This document shows, one piece after another, positions 44,615-52,919 of a DNA stretch of 64,000 nt (the stretch's first letter is position 1; every line of letters begins with the position of its first letter). The stretch spans positions 1,116,001 to 1,180,000 of the forward strand of contig CAWGJF010000001.1 of NCBI GenBank assembly GCA_963822905.1, written 5' to 3'. The position numbers and the translations under genes were made by a program. The DNA is from CAWGJF01 sp963822905. GTDB lineage: Bacteria > Bacteroidota > Ignavibacteria > Ignavibacteriales > Ignavibacteriaceae. The notes under the pieces are model-generated. The model worked only from the letters and a program-made list of their open reading frames with translations. It had not been told where the DNA came from and searched no databases.

Positions 44615-45574
44615 ATGAAATCTTGTCTTGCAGCAATCGATATGGGAACAAATTCATTTCACCTTATTATTGTTCAAATTAACAATGACGGAACATTCAA
44701 AATTATTGATCGTGAGCGAGAAGTTATCAGGTTGGGATCACACAAAGGAACCGGATTTGAACTTATATCAGAAGGAGAAATTGAAAAGGCACTTGATATT
44801 TTAAAGGATTTCAAAAAGATCGCTCTTTTTTATGGTGCTAATATTAGAGCTATTGCAACGAGTGCTGTGCGGGAATCCAAAAATAAAGAAGAATTTTTGG
44901 ACAGGATATTCGAAGAAACTGAAATAGTTGTGGAAGCGATAGATGGAAATCTTGAAGCAGCTTTAATTTATCTTGGTGTTCAGAACGCTTTAAAAACACA
45001 AAACAAACGAATCCTTTGTGTAGATATCGGCGGAGGCAGTACTGAATTTTTACTTGGTCAAAACGGAAATGCAGAATTTTCGGAAAGCTTAAAAATTGGT
45101 GCGGTAAGATTGAGTAAAATGTTTTTTCCAGATTATGTTTTGTCTGATTCAAGCGTTGCATCCTGTCTGAAATATATTTCTGATAAAATGAATGTAAATA
45201 AAAACCTGAACCCGAATTACCATTTTGATTTCGCAGTCGGGACTTCAGGAACTATCATTGCGGCAGCTGCAATCATTTATTATAAAAGAAATAAAAAATT
45301 TGCAAAATCTTTAAATGAATTTACATTTACTTCTGCCGAGCTTTATGAATTAACTAAAGAAGTTTTGAAATGTAAGTCTCCTGTGGACAGATTATTCATT
45401 GAAGGTATGGAAGTTAAACGTGCAGATATAATTCCTGCCGGGTTGCTTATTCTAAATAAGGTATTTGAAGTGTTCAGACTCGAAAAAATGAAAGTCTCTG
45501 AAAATGCTTTGCGTGAAGGAATAATAATCGAAACTATCAGACAGAAGAAAGAAGAAACAGCTCTATCTATATAG
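44615..45574 (+). CDS. ppx: Ppx/GppA family phosphatase
   Basis: Exopolyphosphatase or guanosine pentaphosphatase of the actin/HSP70-like fold. Phosphate loops: CLAAIDMGTNSFHLIIVQI and CVDIGGGSTEFLLGQNG; RAIATSAVRESKN is the family centre. 319 residues, the short Ppx form lacking the C-terminal HD domain. The substrate, polyphosphate or pppGpp, cannot be told from sequence. Confidence 0.88.
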   Translation: MKSCLAAIDMGTNSFHLIIVQINNDGTFKIIDREREVIRLGSHKGTGFELISEGEIEKALDILKDFKKIALFYGANIRAIATSAVRESKNKEEFLDRIFEETEIVVEAIDGNLEAALIYLGVQNALKTQNKRILCVDIGGGSTEFLLGQNGNAEFSESLKIGAVRLSKMFFPDYVLSDSSVASCLKYISDKMNVNKNLNPNYHFDFAVGTSGTIIAAAAIIYYKRNKKFAKSLNEFTFTSAELYELTKEVLKCKSPVDRLFIEGMEVKRADIIPAGLLILNKVFEVFRLEKMKVSENALREGIIIETIRQKKEETALSI

Positions 45575-45584
45575 CTTATCTCTT

Positions 45585-45614
45585 TTTACTTGAAACTTAT
45601 CACTTTTATATAAT
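45585..45614 (+). promoter_or_regulatory. Possible lepA promoter
   Basis: TTTACT (45585-45590) and TATAAT (45609-45614) are separated by 18 bases, about 45 bases before the lepA start codon. Confidence 0.45.
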
Positions 45615-45657
45615 AAGCTACACTTCTTATATTTACTATTCACTTGTATGAAATTAA

Positions 45658-47451
45658 ATGGAACAAATTAGAAATTTTTGCATTATTGCGCATATTGATC
45701 ATGGAAAATCTACTATAGCCGACTGTCTTCTTGAAAGCACGGGTGCCGTAACAGTACGTGAAGCCAAAGCACAGGTGCTTGATGATTTAGAGCTGGAAAG
45801 AGAACGCGGTATTACAATAAAATCCCACGCAATCCAGATGCATTATGTGGATTCCAACAAGGTGAAGTATATTCTTAATCTTATTGATACGCCTGGCCAC
45901 GTTGATTTTACTTATGAAGTTTCCCGTTCACTTGCTGCGTGTGAAGGTGCTGTGCTTGTTGTTGATGCTGCACAGGGGGTTGAGGCTCAAACAATTAGCA
46001 ATCTTTACCTTGCTGTTGAAGCCGGGCTTGAAATCATTCCTGTGTTAAATAAGATTGATTTACCTAGTGCAGAAGTAGATAGAATTTCACACCAGGTAAT
46101 GGAGCTGATCGGATGCAAAGATGAAGATATTCTCAAAGTGAGTGCAAAAACAAAAATTGGAATTGATGAATTACTTGAAGCAATAGTAAAAAGAATTCCT
46201 CCACCAAAAGGGGATCCCAAAAAACCATTACAAGCTTTAATCTTTGACTCCGTCTTTGATTCTTATCGTGGAGCGATTGCTTACATCAGAATTTTTAACG
46301 GTAAAATAAATACGAACGATAAAATCCGTTTCTTTGCTACAGGAAAAGACATGGAAGCTGAAGAAATTGGAGTGCTTGGTTTGCGTAAAGTAAAAGTGAA
46401 TGAGTTATCAGCCGGCAATGTGGGTTACCTTATTGCTGGCATTAAAGAAGTTAAGCTTGCAAAGGTTGGTGATACAGTAACTCATACACGAAATGGTGCT
46501 GAAAAACCATTGCCAGGTTATAAAGATGTAAAACCAATGGTTTACAGCGGACTCTACCCGACAGATGCAGATGATTATGAGGGATTGAGAGATGCTTTAG
46601 AAAAATTCAAGTTAAACGATTCTGCATTACAGTATCAGCCAGAAACCTCTGCAGCACTTGGCTTTGGTTTTCGTTGCGGCTTCCTGGGTTTACTTCACAT
46701 GGAAATAGTTCAGGAAAGACTTTTAAGAGAGTACAATCAGTCAATAATTACAACACTTCCAAATGTTGAATATTATGTTTATACAAAAAAAGGAGAAAAA
46801 GTTGTTGTAGATAACCCCGCAGAAATGCCGGTAATGGGAGATATTGATTATGTTGAAGAGCCTTATATAAAAGCTCAGATTGTAACTCCGAGTGAGTACG
46901 TTGGCAATATTATGAAACTCTCAATTGAAAAGCGTGGAGTTTATATTAATACAAATTATATAGATACTACCCGCGCTGATCTTCAATTTGAATTTCCATT
47001 GTCCGAAATTATTTTTGATTTTTATGATAAACTTAAATCAACAAGCAGAGGATATGCTTCTTTTGATTATGAATATATTGCATATAGAAGATCTGATTTG
47101 GTTAAACTTGATGTTCTTTTAAACAGTGAACCTGTTGATGCTCTTTCAATAATTGTTCATAAAGATAAAGCCTATGATTGGGGAAGAAAAGTCTGTTCAA
47201 AACTTAAAGACCTTATTCCAAGACAAATGTTTGAAATAAACATTCAGGCGTCAATCGGTACAAAAGTCATTTCAAAATCAGTAGTAAAAGCTTTAAGAAA
47301 AAATGTGCTTGCAAAATGTTATGGCGGCGACATTACGAGAAAGCGAAAGCTTTTGGAGAAGCAAAAAGAAGGCAAAAGAAGAATGAAACAGGTTGGGAAT
47401 GTTGAACTGCCTCAGGAAGCATTCCTGGCTGTACTTCAAATTGAAAAGTAA
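45658..47451 (+). CDS. lepA: Elongation factor 4
   Basis: GTPase acting on the ribosome (back-translocation/biogenesis). G1 to G3: AHIDHGKSTIADCLLE, RERGITI, and LIDTPGHVDFTYEVSRS; VLNKIDLPSAEV is G4. The C-terminal LepA-specific domain ends with LEKQKEGKRRMKQVGNVELPQEAFLAVLQ, the signature that separates it from EF-G. 597 residues, exactly the family length. lepB follows, the usual lepA-lepB pairing. Confidence 0.98.
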   Translation: MEQIRNFCIIAHIDHGKSTIADCLLESTGAVTVREAKAQVLDDLELERERGITIKSHAIQMHYVDSNKVKYILNLIDTPGHVDFTYEVSRSLAACEGAVLVVDAAQGVEAQTISNLYLAVEAGLEIIPVLNKIDLPSAEVDRISHQVMELIGCKDEDILKVSAKTKIGIDELLEAIVKRIPPPKGDPKKPLQALIFDSVFDSYRGAIAYIRIFNGKINTNDKIRFFATGKDMEAEEIGVLGLRKVKVNELSAGNVGYLIAGIKEVKLAKVGDTVTHTRNGAEKPLPGYKDVKPMVYSGLYPTDADDYEGLRDALEKFKLNDSALQYQPETSAALGFGFRCGFLGLLHMEIVQERLLREYNQSIITTLPNVEYYVYTKKGEKVVVDNPAEMPVMGDIDYVEEPYIKAQIVTPSEYVGNIMKLSIEKRGVYINTNYIDTTRADLQFEFPLSEIIFDFYDKLKSTSRGYASFDYEYIAYRRSDLVKLDVLLNSEPVDALSIIVHKDKAYDWGRKVCSKLKDLIPRQMFEINIQASIGTKVISKSVVKALRKNVLAKCYGGDITRKRKLLEKQKEGKRRMKQVGNVELPQEAFLAVLQIEK

Positions 47452-47477
47452 CTCGATCTTATAAGGGAAAAAATAAA

Positions 47478-48335
47478 ATTAAAAAGCTCGGTAAATTTTT
47501 TCGGTTATTAATTTATATATTTATTGCTGCTTTAATAGTGAAAGCATTTTTTATCGGGGCTTTTCGTATTCCTACCACTTCAATGGAAGATACACTGCTG
47601 CAAGGAGATGATATTATTGTAAGCAAACTTTCATACAATTTCAGTACACCAAAAAGAATTCCTATCCTGGATAAAAAAATTCCATACATTAAAATTATTG
47701 AATTCAACAAACCTGAAATTAATGATCTTATCGTTTTTGATTTTCCAGCAACAAAATTATTTGATGGTACTGTCGTGGAAGAAAAATTTGTAAAACGTGT
47801 TGTCGCATGTCCGGGGGACACACTTCAAATCATCGGGAAAGAAATTTTTGTTAACAATAAAAAAATCATTCTCCCTAAAAGTATCAGATTTTCAAAAGAA
47901 GATTTGAGAAAAAAGCATGAACCTGAAGAAGGCATTTTCCCACCAGGTAAAAAATGGAACAGAGATTTTTATGGACCTTTGATAATTCCAAAAAAAGGAG
48001 ATACAATTTCTATAAATCCAAAAAACATGAAGGAATGGCAAAACACAATTGTTCTTGATCATGGGGCTAAAGAACTTCGTGAAGAAGGATCAGTAGTAAC
48101 TTTGGATAATGTTCCAATCAGGCAATATATATTTGAACACGACCACTACTTTGTTATTGGAGATAATATGGATATCAGCCACGACAGCAGATATTTCGGA
48201 TTAGTGAATGACGAAATGATTATTGGCAAGGTATTATTCATATACTGGTCAATGGACCCAGATAAAATTGCTGATGGACCTCTAGGATTTCTTTCAGGTA
48301 TCAGAACAAACAGGATGTTTAGAGGTGTTGAATAA
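47478..48335 (+). CDS. lepB: Signal peptidase I, apparently starting with ATT
   Basis: Membrane serine protease that cleaves Sec and Tat signal peptides. The catalytic Ser35 is in PTTSMED and Lys106 in KRVVACPGD; GDNMDISHDSRYFG is the later conserved box. The TM anchor FFRLLIYIFIAALIVKAFF lies upstream of the GTG at 47538, so the real start must be before it. The in-frame upstream region holds no ATG, GTG or TTG back to the lepA stop; ATT at 47478, giving (M)KKLGKFFRLL, ten bases after AGGG, fits best. About 285 residues. The ATT start is inference and could be an error of one base in the assembly. Confidence 0.9.
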   Translation: MKKLGKFFRLLIYIFIAALIVKAFFIGAFRIPTTSMEDTLLQGDDIIVSKLSYNFSTPKRIPILDKKIPYIKIIEFNKPEINDLIVFDFPATKLFDGTVVEEKFVKRVVACPGDTLQIIGKEIFVNNKKIILPKSIRFSKEDLRKKHEPEEGIFPPGKKWNRDFYGPLIIPKKGDTISINPKNMKEWQNTIVLDHGAKELREEGSVVTLDNVPIRQYIFEHDHYFVIGDNMDISHDSRYFGLVNDEMIIGKVLFIYWSMDPDKIADGPLGFLSGIRTNRMFRGVE

Positions 48336-48390
48336 TTTTGTGATTTGCATTTTATTCCCGATTAAGTTTTTAACATAACAATCATTTGCA

Positions 48391-50376
48391 ATGAAAAGGC
48401 TTTTCTTATTTTTTCTAATAATTTATTCTGTTAATTTATTTGCACAAACCAAATATCTTATCTATTTCATCGACAAAGGTTTTGAGCAGAATAAAAGTTT
48501 GTTAAAAGGCACCCAGGAATATAATTCCGCAATCGAATTACTTTCTCCCAAAAGCATACAAAGGAGATTAAAAACCCGTTCAGAAGATTCACTAGTTACT
48601 TATGAAGATTTACCAATCAGGCAGGATTACATCAACCAGCTTGAATCTATTGGTATAAAAATTCAAAACAAGCTAAAATGGTTTAATGCAGTTACTGCTT
48701 ACCTTACAAATCAGCAATTTTTTCAATTACATAATTTGGATTTTGTTGAAAAAATTAAACCAGTTAAAATTTTAGAATTTTCACCGTATAAGTTTCAACA
48801 GTTTGAGTTTATTCAAAAAGAAAAGCAATTGTATTCAATATTTGATTATGGTCCATCATATGACCAATTGCAGCTTTCAGATATTCCGGTTGTTCACTCT
48901 CATGGAATTACAGGACAGGGAGTTTTATTAGGGTTGCTTGATACAGGTTTTGACTGGAAAACTCATGAATCATTGCAAAGCAGAAACGTAATGGCAGAAT
49001 ATGATTTTGTTTTCGGAGATTCAATAACAGCTAACGGACCGGAAGATAATCCTGATCAGGATTCTCATGGTACGTATGTATTTTCAATTGTTGGTGGATA
49101 CAAAGATAGTTCGATGATCGGGGCATCATTTGGAGCGAACTTTATTCTCGCAAAAACCGAAGATATAAGAACTGAAACACATATTGAAGAAGACAATTAT
49201 GCTGCTGCACTTGAATGGATGGAAAATTATGGAGTTGATATCACAAGTAGCTCCCTAGGTTATAATATATTCGATACCTCAACTTATTCTTATACATATG
49301 AAGATATGAATGGCGTGACAACCATAATAACAAGAGCTTGTGAAATTGCTTACAGAAATGGTGTTACCACAGTTACAGCAGCGGGTAATGAAGGAGGAAC
49401 AAACTGGTACTATATTATCGCACCCGCAGATGGTATAAATACTTTAGCGATCGGGGCTGTAGATGCAAATAAGAATGTTGCCGGATTTAGCAGCCGGGGT
49501 CCAACATATGATGGACGAATTAAACCTGATCTTGTTACTCGTGGTGTAAATGTTTATGGAGCAAGAGCTGGAACCTATAATCAATATTCTATCGCAAACG
49601 GAACTTCGGCTGCCACACCGATTGCTTCCGGGATTGCAGCACTTCTGTTATCTGTTCAACCTCATTTAACCAATAACCAGATAAGAAATATATTCTTTGA
49701 AACTTCTGACCAAAGTTCTAATCCCAATAATGAAAGAGGATATGGATTAATGTCAGCTTTAAAAGCAATCGAGTTTCCAAATCTTGAATACAAAAATGGC
49801 AGCTATATTCTTCATAAAATAATCTTAGAACCTGAAAATATTGTTCCGCAGACTCTCACAGTTCATTATTCTACTGATGGAGAAAACTATATTGAACATC
49901 AGTTGAATTTCGATAATAATTTAACGTACACATTTGAATTTCCTTATTTGATCAATGGAGATCTTGTTGATTTTTATTTTACATACACTGATTCAAATAA
50001 TGTATATTACACTGAGCCTCAATCAACAAGTTATGTGTTTTACGCTGGACAGTTAAATATTTCTCTCAATCTAAATCCTAAAGAATATGTTAGTTACATT
50101 GTAAGTAATCCCTATCCAAATCCTTTTTTACCTAACAGGTTTGGTTTTTCACGAGTTTCTATACGTTCATCAGGCGGTGAAAAAATTAAAATAACAATAA
50201 TTGATCCAACAGGGCAAAAGATCAAAGAAATAAATGCTATATCTGAAAACGGGGAAAGTCATTATGATTGGGATGGAAAATCCGACAGCGGGATCCCGGT
50301 TGCGAGTGGTGTTTATTTTTTTCTGATTGAAAAGAATGGAGAAGAATTCGGCAGAAAATTAGTGTTACTAAAATAA
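48391..50376 (+). CDS. Secreted subtilisin-like (S8) serine protease with a T9SS-type C-terminal domain
   Basis: 661 residues. Signal peptide 1-19 (LFLFFLIIYSVNLFAQ). Peptidase S8 catalytic Asp184 in LLDTGFD, His226 in DSHGTYV and Ser406 in NGTSAATPIASG. Residues 22-150 look like an inhibitor-type prodomain. From about residue 465 an Ig-like/FlgD-like region follows, and residues 572-661 form the C-terminal sorting domain beginning NPYPNPFLP and ending in GRKLVLLK with a FlgD-like fold. Predicted to reach the surface or exterior through a type IX-like route. Spacing to lepB is 55 bases. Substrate unknown. Confidence 0.88.
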   Translation: MKRLFLFFLIIYSVNLFAQTKYLIYFIDKGFEQNKSLLKGTQEYNSAIELLSPKSIQRRLKTRSEDSLVTYEDLPIRQDYINQLESIGIKIQNKLKWFNAVTAYLTNQQFFQLHNLDFVEKIKPVKILEFSPYKFQQFEFIQKEKQLYSIFDYGPSYDQLQLSDIPVVHSHGITGQGVLLGLLDTGFDWKTHESLQSRNVMAEYDFVFGDSITANGPEDNPDQDSHGTYVFSIVGGYKDSSMIGASFGANFILAKTEDIRTETHIEEDNYAAALEWMENYGVDITSSSLGYNIFDTSTYSYTYEDMNGVTTIITRACEIAYRNGVTTVTAAGNEGGTNWYYIIAPADGINTLAIGAVDANKNVAGFSSRGPTYDGRIKPDLVTRGVNVYGARAGTYNQYSIANGTSAATPIASGIAALLLSVQPHLTNNQIRNIFFETSDQSSNPNNERGYGLMSALKAIEFPNLEYKNGSYILHKIILEPENIVPQTLTVHYSTDGENYIEHQLNFDNNLTYTFEFPYLINGDLVDFYFTYTDSNNVYYTEPQSTSYVFYAGQLNISLNLNPKEYVSYIVSNPYPNPFLPNRFGFSRVSIRSSGGEKIKITIIDPTGQKIKEINAISENGESHYDWDGKSDSGIPVASGVYFFLIEKNGEEFGRKLVLLK

Positions 50377-50511
50377 TTTTCCAAAATATTATAGTTACAT
50401 TTTGATCTATTCTACATTTTTTAACAATTTATTATTATAAAATTTTTAGTTTATCCGCATTTAATTTTTATTCTAATTAACTTAATCACTAAATAAATTT
50501 TTCTGGTTAAT

Positions 50512-51153
50512 ATGAGTCAAATAATTTATTCTTCGCAGTTAGCATATATTTATTCATTTAAGAAAGAGCAAGATATTTTATTAAAACAGATGGAGGAATT
50601 TGCTAAACAAAATAACGTTCCTATTTTTTCATGGCTTTCGGCAAGCTTCCTTGAACAGGTTGTTCGAATCCAAAATCCGAAACGTGTTTTAGAAATAGGG
50701 ATGGCAATCGCTTATTCCACAATCAGGGTTGCAAGACTTTTAAAGAAAAAATCTGAAATTCATACAATCGAAAAAAGTGAGGATAATCTGACCAAGGCGA
50801 AAGAGTTCATCGAAAAATCAGGTGTTGGAAGCAATATTAAAATTCTTGAAGGTGATGCAATTAATGTAATGCCAAGATTAAAAAAGAAATATGATTTGAT
50901 TTTTCTTGATGCCGATAAAGAAGATTACAAAAGATTATTTGACTACTCAATGATTCTCCTGAAAAGAGGTGGAACTTTGATTGTTGATAATTTATTATGG
51001 CATGGATACGCTGCTTCTACAAGAGTTCCTGCAAAGTATAAAAAATCAACTGAACATATAAGAAATTTTAATAAACTTTTTATGAATCAACCAAACCTGG
51101 ATTCTATAATCCTTCCGATTGGAGATGGAATTGGGTTAGGAGTGAAGATTTAG
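50512..51153 (+). CDS. SAM-dependent O-methyltransferase, COMT/CCoAOMT-like
   Basis: A class I methyltransferase of 213 residues. SAM motif I VLEIGMAIAYSTIRVA, motif with IFLDADKEDY and LIVDNLLWHG typical of the O-methyltransferase 3 family (catechol/caffeoyl-CoA type). Substrate unknown. The IGDGIGLGVKI end matches the family's C-terminus. Stands alone after the protease, with a 17-base gap to the next gene. Confidence 0.85.
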   Translation: MSQIIYSSQLAYIYSFKKEQDILLKQMEEFAKQNNVPIFSWLSASFLEQVVRIQNPKRVLEIGMAIAYSTIRVARLLKKKSEIHTIEKSEDNLTKAKEFIEKSGVGSNIKILEGDAINVMPRLKKKYDLIFLDADKEDYKRLFDYSMILLKRGGTLIVDNLLWHGYAASTRVPAKYKKSTEHIRNFNKLFMNQPNLDSIILPIGDGIGLGVKI

Positions 51154-51170
51154 AATTATTTTGGGTAATT

Positions 51171-51614
51171 ATGAAATCAGATATTCCATACCTGAATAAA
51201 TATATTATTACTGAAGTCGAAAAATTTAGTAATGGAATTTTAAGTAGGAAAAATGATCTTAGACTAATTCTTAATTGGGCATTGAAAGAAAAAAGGGAAG
51301 AGGTTTTTGCTGATCTTGCATTTACAGGAAAGTACATCACAGGTTTAATTAAAGTTTTAAACAAGGGACAAAATATTCCTGAAGTAGAAAATCTTGATCA
51401 GATTAAGAAAGATCTTTCCTCAAATTTCGAATCTTTTATTAATAAGTTAAAGGAAATAATCTTACCTGGCGATGAACAAATAAAAAAAAACTTTGAGGCT
51501 GAATATTTTACACTCACTCCTCAAAGTTTTAATAATTTAAAAATGCTTGCCGGTGATTTTGCAATGGTAAAAGTATATTTAAATCACCTGAAACACGGAA
51601 TAAAAAACAATTAA
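51171..51614 (+). CDS. Hypothetical helical protein
   Basis: 147 residues, no signal peptide and no membrane segment. Composition and heptad-like spacing (EVEKFSNGILSRKNDLRLILNWALKEKREEVFADL) suggest an all-helical fold. Family not recognised. Its stop faces the MarR gene 24 bases away, so it and the methyltransferase may form one transcript. Confidence 0.65.
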   Translation: MKSDIPYLNKYIITEVEKFSNGILSRKNDLRLILNWALKEKREEVFADLAFTGKYITGLIKVLNKGQNIPEVENLDQIKKDLSSNFESFINKLKEIILPGDEQIKKNFEAEYFTLTPQSFNNLKMLAGDFAMVKVYLNHLKHGIKNN

Positions 51615-51637
51615 AATACTTTAGCTTATTCTGAAAA

Positions 51638-52090
51638 TTAATTTTCAGGTTTAGCCAACCATCTTTCTAATGCAACTAAAAGATGTTCCATTGCAGTTAT
51701 CAAAGGTTCGTGCTGTTTAACTTCAATGTCCTCTAAAATTTCCTGGTGAATGTCAACGTAAGCTTTATTCAATTGTTGGGTGAGAGTTTTTCCTTTTTTA
51801 GAAAGAGTTACTTTCATATTCCGACGGTCGTTTTGATCAATTTCCCGGTTTATATATTCTTTTTTTACAAGTCCATCAATAATTCTAGTTAAACGACTTG
51901 GGCTCAGATTCATTCTTTCAGCAATTTGCTTATTGTTTAAACTTTCATCAGTACCAAATAACCTGAGACAACGAAATTCAGCTTGAGTTAAACCATGTAC
52001 TTCTGCAAGTCGAACTTCTTTTTCCTGACAGTTAGCTAAAAGACTGAATGTTAAGTTTGCTAAACGATCAGCGGTATGATTAGTCTCCAT
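51638..52090 (-). CDS. MarR family transcriptional regulator
   Basis: A 150-residue winged-helix repressor. The recognition helix region LNNKQIAERMNLSPSRLTRIIDGLVKKEYINREID and the wing DQNDRRNMKVTLSKKGK are standard. An exact inverted repeat lies at 52115-52135, 25 bases upstream of the ATG, so autoregulation is likely. No adjacent efflux or detoxification gene on the same strand; the ligand is unknown. Confidence 0.92.
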   Translation of the reverse strand: METNHTADRLANLTFSLLANCQEKEVRLAEVHGLTQAEFRCLRLFGTDESLNNKQIAERMNLSPSRLTRIIDGLVKKEYINREIDQNDRRNMKVTLSKKGKTLTQQLNKAYVDIHQEILEDIEVKQHEPLITAMEHLLVALERWLAKPEN

Positions 52091-52114
52091 AATTTCCCCA
52101 TTTTAGATTGCCTA

Positions 52115-52135
52115 AAATTTGTTTGTAACAAATTT
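52115..52135 (-). promoter_or_regulatory. MarR-type operator
   Basis: AAATTTGTT and AACAAATTT with TGT between: a perfect 9-bp inverted repeat. On the minus strand it covers a possible -35 TTACAA whose partner TAAAAT lies 17 bases on, immediately before the marR start. Typical position and size for a MarR site. Confidence 0.7.
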
Positions 52136-52208
52136 CGCTATTATTGATAATTTAATCAAGTACTATTCAATATTTTTTCTATAAATTATTAATGTTTATC
52201 AGAATTTG

Positions 52209-52874
52209 TTAGAGGTACTGAAAAGCCTTCTTTTGTTCAATTTTTACCTGATTGTTTGAAATCCCTGTTAAAAATTCACAAATAGCACTTATTTTTGAAG
52301 GAGGGCTTAACACTTCAAATTTTACTTTTTCGGAATATTCTTCTTTGACAATTTTTGCGCTATTCTGATTTAAAATATGGTAAATATTACTAACCTGGTT
52401 GAAATCTGTTTCAATGACTATTTTTTGATGGAGTATTTTTTCTACTATTTCAGAAGATTTAATGACACCATTTGCTGTGTTGTAATATGCCTTCCCAAGT
52501 GGACCAACACCGAGTTTTGTTCCTCCAAAATATCTGATTACAATTATTAACTGATTTGTTAAAGAGTCATGTTCAATTGCATTCAGTATTCTGATTCCTG
52601 CTGTACCAGAAGGCTCTCCATCATCCGAATATTTAATTGTATCATCAACTAATTTGTATGCAAAACAATGATGTGTTGCGTCGTAATATTTTTTCCTGGT
52701 TGATTTTAATTTATCTGAAACCTGCAATTCAGTTTCGACAGAATAAATCTGCCCGATAAACAGGGAGCCTTTTTTTTTAAATTGAAATTCGGTGAATTTT
52801 TCAACTGTCTTGATTTGCGAAGGATAATTCATATAATAGTTGGATAGTGCAGATGAATTTAAATTGATTCTCAA
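52209..52874 (-). CDS. yigZ: YigZ/IMPACT family protein
   Basis: 221 residues: N-terminal IMPACT/UPF0029 domain with AYKLVDDTIKYSDDGEPSGTAG and RYFGGTKLGVGPLGKAYY, plus a C-terminal DUF1949-type domain (from about residue 140). Function in bacteria is uncertain (a regulator of translation-associated kinase in eukaryotes). Its start region contains the uvrA promoter of the opposite strand. Confidence 0.9.
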   Translation of the reverse strand: MRINLNSSALSNYYMNYPSQIKTVEKFTEFQFKKKGSLFIGQIYSVETELQVSDKLKSTRKKYYDATHHCFAYKLVDDTIKYSDDGEPSGTAGIRILNAIEHDSLTNQLIIVIRYFGGTKLGVGPLGKAYYNTANGVIKSSEIVEKILHQKIVIETDFNQVSNIYHILNQNSAKIVKEEYSEKVKFEVLSPPSKISAICEFLTGISNNQVKIEQKKAFQYL

Positions 52875-52892
52875 AACAACTGTGAGTAATAT
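52864..52892 (+). promoter_or_regulatory. uvrA promoter
   Basis: TTGATT (52864-52869), 17-base spacer, TAATAT (52887-52892), predicted start near 52899, about 20 bases before the uvrA TTG start. The spacer ends in a small dyad CTCA...TGAG. The -35 box lies in the start region of yigZ, whose promoter must face the other way. Confidence 0.6.
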
Positions 52893-52919
52893 AGTTATTT
52901 AAATTTTTACTTTTGAAGT

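Noticed and set aside
44850..45161. Minus-strand reading frames within Ppx, uvrA and trp genes
   Set aside because: Shadows of real genes: no ribosome binding sites, low-complexity composition and no family motifs.
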